Assembly: GCA_947304065.1 (NCBI GenBank)
Contig: CAMZAI010000096.1
Span: 1 to 10,238 of the forward strand
DNA length: 10,238 bases
Reading direction: 5' to 3'
Source: an uncultured Clostridia bacterium
Lineage (GTDB): Bacteria; Bacillota; Clostridia; Lachnospirales; Lachnospiraceae
Position numbers and translations under genes: made by a program. Below are positions 7,598 through 10,238 of the stretch, piece after piece. The stretch's first letter is position 1. Each line of letters starts with the position of its first letter. The notes beneath the pieces were generated by a model, which worked only from the letters and a program-made list of their open reading frames with translations, searched no databases and was not told the DNA's origin.

Positions 7598-7624
7598 TAA
7601 GCAATGCTTATGTAAGCGCTTATA
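7598..7624. promoter_or_regulatory. Tandem TAAGC/GCTTA palindromes, possible LacI-family (cre-like) operator
   Basis: TAAGCAATGCTTA at 7598-7610 is followed immediately by TGTAAGCGCTTATA at 7611-7624. Both contain the half-sites TAAGC and GCTTA, separated by AAT in the first and directly abutting in the second (perfect palindrome TAAGCGCTTA, 7613-7622). The second agrees with the catabolite-responsive element pattern TGWAANCGNTNWCA at all but its penultimate position. It lies about 115 bp upstream of the predicted -35 box, so control of a peptide-uptake operon by a LacI-family regulator such as CcpA is possible but unproven. Confidence 0.45.
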
Positions 7625-7638
7625 CAGTCCGAAAAACG

Positions 7639-7718
7639 ACCTTAAAACCGCCTACGAATATTTATCGATAAAACGTGTATAAATATTCGGAAAGCCCCTG
7701 TTTATGCGGTTTTACGGT
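7639..7718. repeat. Nested inverted repeat (possible structured RNA or cruciform)
   Basis: The outer arms are ACC-T-TAAAACCGC (7639-7651) and GCGGTTTTA-C-GGT (7706-7718), 12 pairs with one mismatch. The inner arms are the perfect 11-bp pair CGAATATTTAT (7655-7665) and ATAAATATTCG (7679-7689), with a 13-nt loop. Between the outer and inner stems are 3 nt on the left and 16 nt on the right. The sequence after the outer stem is T-rich and that before it is A-rich, so a bidirectional terminator or a small RNA is possible. It ends 20 bp before the -35 box of the next gene. Confidence 0.65.
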
Positions 7719-7738
7719 TCTTTTATTCAATTTTTATA

Positions 7739-7766
7739 TTGACAAACGTGAGCAGTTGTATAAAAT
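7739..7766 (+). promoter_or_regulatory. Sigma-A-type promoter for the peptide-binding lipoprotein gene
   Basis: A perfect -35 box TTGACA (7739-7744) is followed after 16 bp by TAAAAT (7761-7766), a five-of-six match to TATAAT, in AT-rich surroundings. Transcription would begin near 7773, leaving a leader of roughly 58 nt before the ATG at 7831. TATAAA at 7759-7764 overlaps the -10 box but would give only 14 bp spacing. Confidence 0.75.
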
Positions 7767-7816
7767 ATATTTATTAGCGTGAACATGTTGCTTTACTGCG
7801 ACAACGCGTTAAATGA

Positions 7817-7826
7817 AAAGGAGGAG
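7817..7826 (+). promoter_or_regulatory. Very strong ribosome binding site
   Basis: AAAGGAGGAG contains the full anti-Shine-Dalgarno complement AGGAGG at 7819-7824, 6 bases before ATG 7831. It is the best ribosome site in the window. With the codon bias of the gene it points to abundant expression. Confidence 0.88.
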
Positions 7827-7830
7827 AAAT

Positions 7831-10238
7831 ATGAAAAAAGTTAAAAGAGCTCTCGCTCTGCTCTTCGTTCTGGCTTTAGTAGTATCCTGCTTCGCAGGCT
7901 GCAAAAAGAAGACAAACGATCTGCCGGACGACAGCACTGCAACAACAGCTACCCCTGTTCCGGATAACGGAAGTAAAGATGACAAGACTCCTGACGCAAC
8001 ACAGGCTCCCGATGCAACAGCAACACCCGAGCCCGTAGCTGAGACACCTAAGGATTATACTTACCATGTATATCAGTCGTCTCTTTCTGATAACTGGAAC
8101 CCCCACACATGGGAGACAAATGCTGATGACAGCATGCGCCGTTACTTCATGACCCCTTGGGTTGACACAACAGTTGGTGATTCAGAGAACGGTGAATATC
8201 AGGTTATTTTTGAAGCAGCTACTTCGATCACAGACGTTACCAAGGACCATCAGGATGATCTGGTTAAGTACGGATGTACACTTCCTGCAGGCAAGGCCGC
8301 TACTGACATGACCGAGGGTTATGTGTACGAGATCAAGCTTAATCCCGCTATGTGCTGGGAAGACGGCACCAAGATTGCTGCTGACGATTACATCTACTCG
8401 ATGGAGCAGCTTCTTAACCCCGACATGATGAACTATCGTGCTAACAACTACTACGATGGTGATTATGCTGTTGCGGGCGGAAGAAAGTTCTACTTCTCCA
8501 AGACACCCGGCTACTATGTTTCATATACCACAGCTTATGATTCAATCGAAGCTGCAGCAGCAGAAACCGAAGTTCTGATGAACGCTATCGATTTCTGGAA
8601 CGCAGCAGGATACATCGATGCTGACGGCAACGAGATCCCCGAGTATATCCCGATCACAGACGAAACAGTTTACAGTGCTGACGGTGCAGGCGATGATGCA
8701 TTCAGCGCTAAGCAGCTTCTTGAAGAGTATGGTCAGTATTTTGCTCCCGGCGGCGGATACGAGGCTGATATCGTTATCTGGCAGGACAATGCAGACCTTG
8801 GTGCAGGCTTTGATGTTGTAGGTTTCTACAAGGTTGATGACTACACCGTTCGTTTCGTAGGTCAGGAGAAGACCGATTATAACCTTATGGTTCTCGGTCA
8901 GCTCGATGGTTCGTTCCTTGTTTATAAGGATCTCTATGAGAAGCTTAAGGACACTACCGGTGAGCTCGTAACAAGCAGCTACGCTACTTCAAAAGAAACA
9001 ACCATGTCTTATGGTGTTTATAAGATGAGTTCCTTCCAGGAGGACAAGCAGGTTGTTCTCGTTCGCAACGAGAAGTGGTTCGGTTGGGAAGATGATGGTA
9101 AGGGTGGACTTGTTTCTTACACACCTTTTGAGGTTGACGGAGAGAAGAAACAGCAGTACCAGACAACCAAGATCGTTATCGATGTTATGACAGATGATGC
9201 GGCAAAGCAGGCATTCTTAAAGGGCGACCTTGATTCTTGGGTTCCTTCGAGTGCAGACCTTTCGACATACTCTCTGTCTGACAAGATGTACAAGGCTCCT
9301 GAGACTTATACTGAGCGTCTGTTCTTCAACACCAATCTTGACGCCCTTAAGGAGATGGATAACTCCAAGGGTAACCAGAACTCGGTTGTTATGAGCAATG
9401 AGAAGTTCCGTAAGGCACTTTCACTTTGTATTGACCGTGCAGAGTGGGTTGGTAAGACTGCCGGATTCATTCCTGCATATGCTCTGCTGAACAGCCTTTA
9501 CTACTATGATTTCTATAATGATCCTACATCGAGCTACAGAAATTCAGAGCCCGCTATGCAGGCACTCTGCAACGTATATGGTGTAGAGTACGGCGCAGGA
9601 AAGGCTTATGCTGATCTTGAATCTGCCGCTAACTCGATCAATGGTTACAACCTTACAGAGGCTAAGAAGCTTATGGCTGAGGCTTGCAAGGAGCTTACCG
9701 ATGCAGGTCTTTATGCAGGCGGAGATATCAAGATCCGTGTTGCTTGGATGGCAGGCGCTCTTGATTCTGACGCAGAGGCACAGGTATCACTCCTTCAGGA
9801 CTACCTCAATGCAGCACTTGATGGTTCCGGTTTCGGCAAGGCTACTCTTGAGCCTCTCGGAAACCTCACCAGCCCTTCACGTTATGATGCGGTTCCTCAG
9901 GGCGAGTACGCTATTGGCTACGGCGCATGGGGCGGTGCAGCATTCTATCCTTATACATACTTCAGAGTATACTGCGATCCTAGTTATACTAAGCTTCATG
10001 AGGGCGGATGCTGGGATCCCACCACTGAAACTCTTACTCTGAATGTTAAGGGTGAGGATGTTACCATGACATGGCAGGAGTGGTCAGGCTGCATGGAAGG
10101 TGTTGGACGCTACGCAGCCGAAGATCAGCAGACCAAGCTTCAGATCCTTGCCGGTATCGAAGAGAACTTTATCAAGAAGTTCTACTGCATACCTCTTGCA
10201 AGCATGACTACCTGTGAAATGATCTCCTACAAGGTAAA
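7831..10238 (+). CDS. Oligopeptide ABC transporter substrate-binding lipoprotein (OppA/DppA family, 3' end cut off)
   Basis: The frame is open from ATG 7831 to the window end, 802 codons without a stop. It begins with a lipoprotein signal peptide in which Cys24 (FAGC, then KKK) is the likely lipid-modified residue. Cys20 (VVSC) also fits a lipobox. A linker of about 50 residues rich in Thr, Pro, Ala and Asp (TPDATQAPDATATPEP) follows and would hold the binding domain off the membrane. Family hallmarks of peptide-binding proteins (SBP_bac_5) are WEDGTKIAADDYIYSMEQLL near 176-195 and FRKALSLCIDRAEW near 526-539. The protein captures extracellular peptides and delivers them to permeases that would be encoded downstream, outside the window. 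It is longer than the roughly 530-600 residues usual for OppA, partly from the linker and extra sequence around 205-300. Codon use (GCT, GGT, GTT, CTT) fits high expression. The ligand class cannot be told from sequence. Confidence 0.93.
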   Translation, partial: MKKVKRALALLFVLALVVSCFAGCKKKTNDLPDDSTATTATPVPDNGSKDDKTPDATQAPDATATPEPVAETPKDYTYHVYQSSLSDNWNPHTWETNADDSMRRYFMTPWVDTTVGDSENGEYQVIFEAATSITDVTKDHQDDLVKYGCTLPAGKAATDMTEGYVYEIKLNPAMCWEDGTKIAADDYIYSMEQLLNPDMMNYRANNYYDGDYAVAGGRKFYFSKTPGYYVSYTTAYDSIEAAAAETEVLMNAIDFWNAAGYIDADGNEIPEYIPITDETVYSADGAGDDAFSAKQLLEEYGQYFAPGGGYEADIVIWQDNADLGAGFDVVGFYKVDDYTVRFVGQEKTDYNLMVLGQLDGSFLVYKDLYEKLKDTTGELVTSSYATSKETTMSYGVYKMSSFQEDKQVVLVRNEKWFGWEDDGKGGLVSYTPFEVDGEKKQQYQTTKIVIDVMTDDAAKQAFLKGDLDSWVPSSADLSTYSLSDKMYKAPETYTERLFFNTNLDALKEMDNSKGNQNSVVMSNEKFRKALSLCIDRAEWVGKTAGFIPAYALLNSLYYYDFYNDPTSSYRNSEPAMQALCNVYGVEYGAGKAYADLESAANSINGYNLTEAKKLMAEACKELTDAGLYAGGDIKIRVAWMAGALDSDAEAQVSLLQDYLNAALDGSGFGKATLEPLGNLTSPSRYDAVPQGEYAIGYGAWGGAAFYPYTYFRVYCDPSYTKLHEGGCWDPTTETLTLNVKGEDVTMTWQEWSGCMEGVGRYAAEDQQTKLQILAGIEENFIKKFYCIPLASMTTCEMISYKV

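Larger units (their letters stand above)
7422..7830. other. Non-coding regulatory region between exporter operon and peptide-binding gene
   Basis: No credible gene is present in these 409 bp, which are distinctly AT-rich compared with both flanks. In order they hold the operon terminator (7469-7515), a small hairpin ATCCT/AGGAT at 7576-7594, two TAAGC/GCTTA palindromes (7598-7624), a nested inverted repeat (7639-7718), a promoter (7739-7766), a short leader with a small possible hairpin TGTTGC/GCGACA (7786-7803), and the ribosome site (7817-7826). The stretch 7516-7575 shows nothing I can name. No tRNA, rRNA or known riboswitch is recognisable. Confidence 0.75.

Noticed and set aside
7785..7844. 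Short upstream frame of 19 codons starting ATG 7785 and overlapping the start of the peptide-binding gene
   Set aside because: It has no ribosome site before it, and its end merely runs through the ribosome site and first codons of the real gene. A leader peptide cannot be excluded but is not supported.
9608..10042. Plus-strand frame of 144 codons inside the peptide-binding gene
   Set aside because: It is out of frame with a clearly conserved binding-protein sequence and has no features of its own.
1..10238. CRISPR arrays, insertion sequences, attachment sites, tRNA or rRNA genes
   Set aside because: I saw no regularly spaced repeats, transposase or integrase motifs, or tRNA/rRNA-like sequence on either strand.

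Overview
The window looks like chromosomal DNA from a Gram-positive Clostridia-type bacterium (Lachnospiraceae or a relative is my guess). The evidence is strong AGGAGG-like ribosome sites, lipoprotein signal peptides, a typical Firmicutes oligopeptide-binding lipoprotein, and a MacB/FtsX-type ABC operon of the kind seen in that group. The genus cannot be fixed from the sequence alone. All real genes are on the + strand.

Region 1 (2-7421) is one tight operon for an ABC exporter or mechanotransmission-type complex. Three consecutive genes encode periplasmic-adaptor-like (HlyD/MacA-like) proteins. The first is cut by the window edge, the second is a lipoprotein, and the third has an ordinary signal peptide. 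All three end in a recognisably similar C-terminal segment, which suggests tandem duplication. They are followed by a large permease with two FtsX-type modules and about ten membrane spans, then two different MacB/LolD-type ATPases. The first ATPase has Asp in place of the catalytic Glu after Walker B. The second has a normal Glu and carries a C-terminal tail that reads like an AbrB/SpoVT-type domain. Together they suggest an asymmetric exporter with one fused permease, two non-equivalent ATPases and up to three adaptors. No substrate gene is visible. The 5' end of the permease gene appears to be out of frame by one base with its natural start.

Region 2 (7422-7830) is non-coding. It holds a convincing factor-independent terminator for the operon, a pair of TAAGC/GCTTA palindromes resembling a LacI-family/cre operator, a nested inverted repeat of about 80 bp, a good sigma-A-type promoter, and a very strong ribosome site.

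Region 3 (7831 to the window end) is a large open gene, unterminated in the window, for an OppA/DppA-type peptide-binding lipoprotein. Its codon use (GCT, GGT, CTT, GTT) differs visibly from the operon (GCG, CTC, CTG, TCG), as expected for a highly expressed gene. It is a separate transcription unit and is probably the first gene of a peptide-uptake operon.
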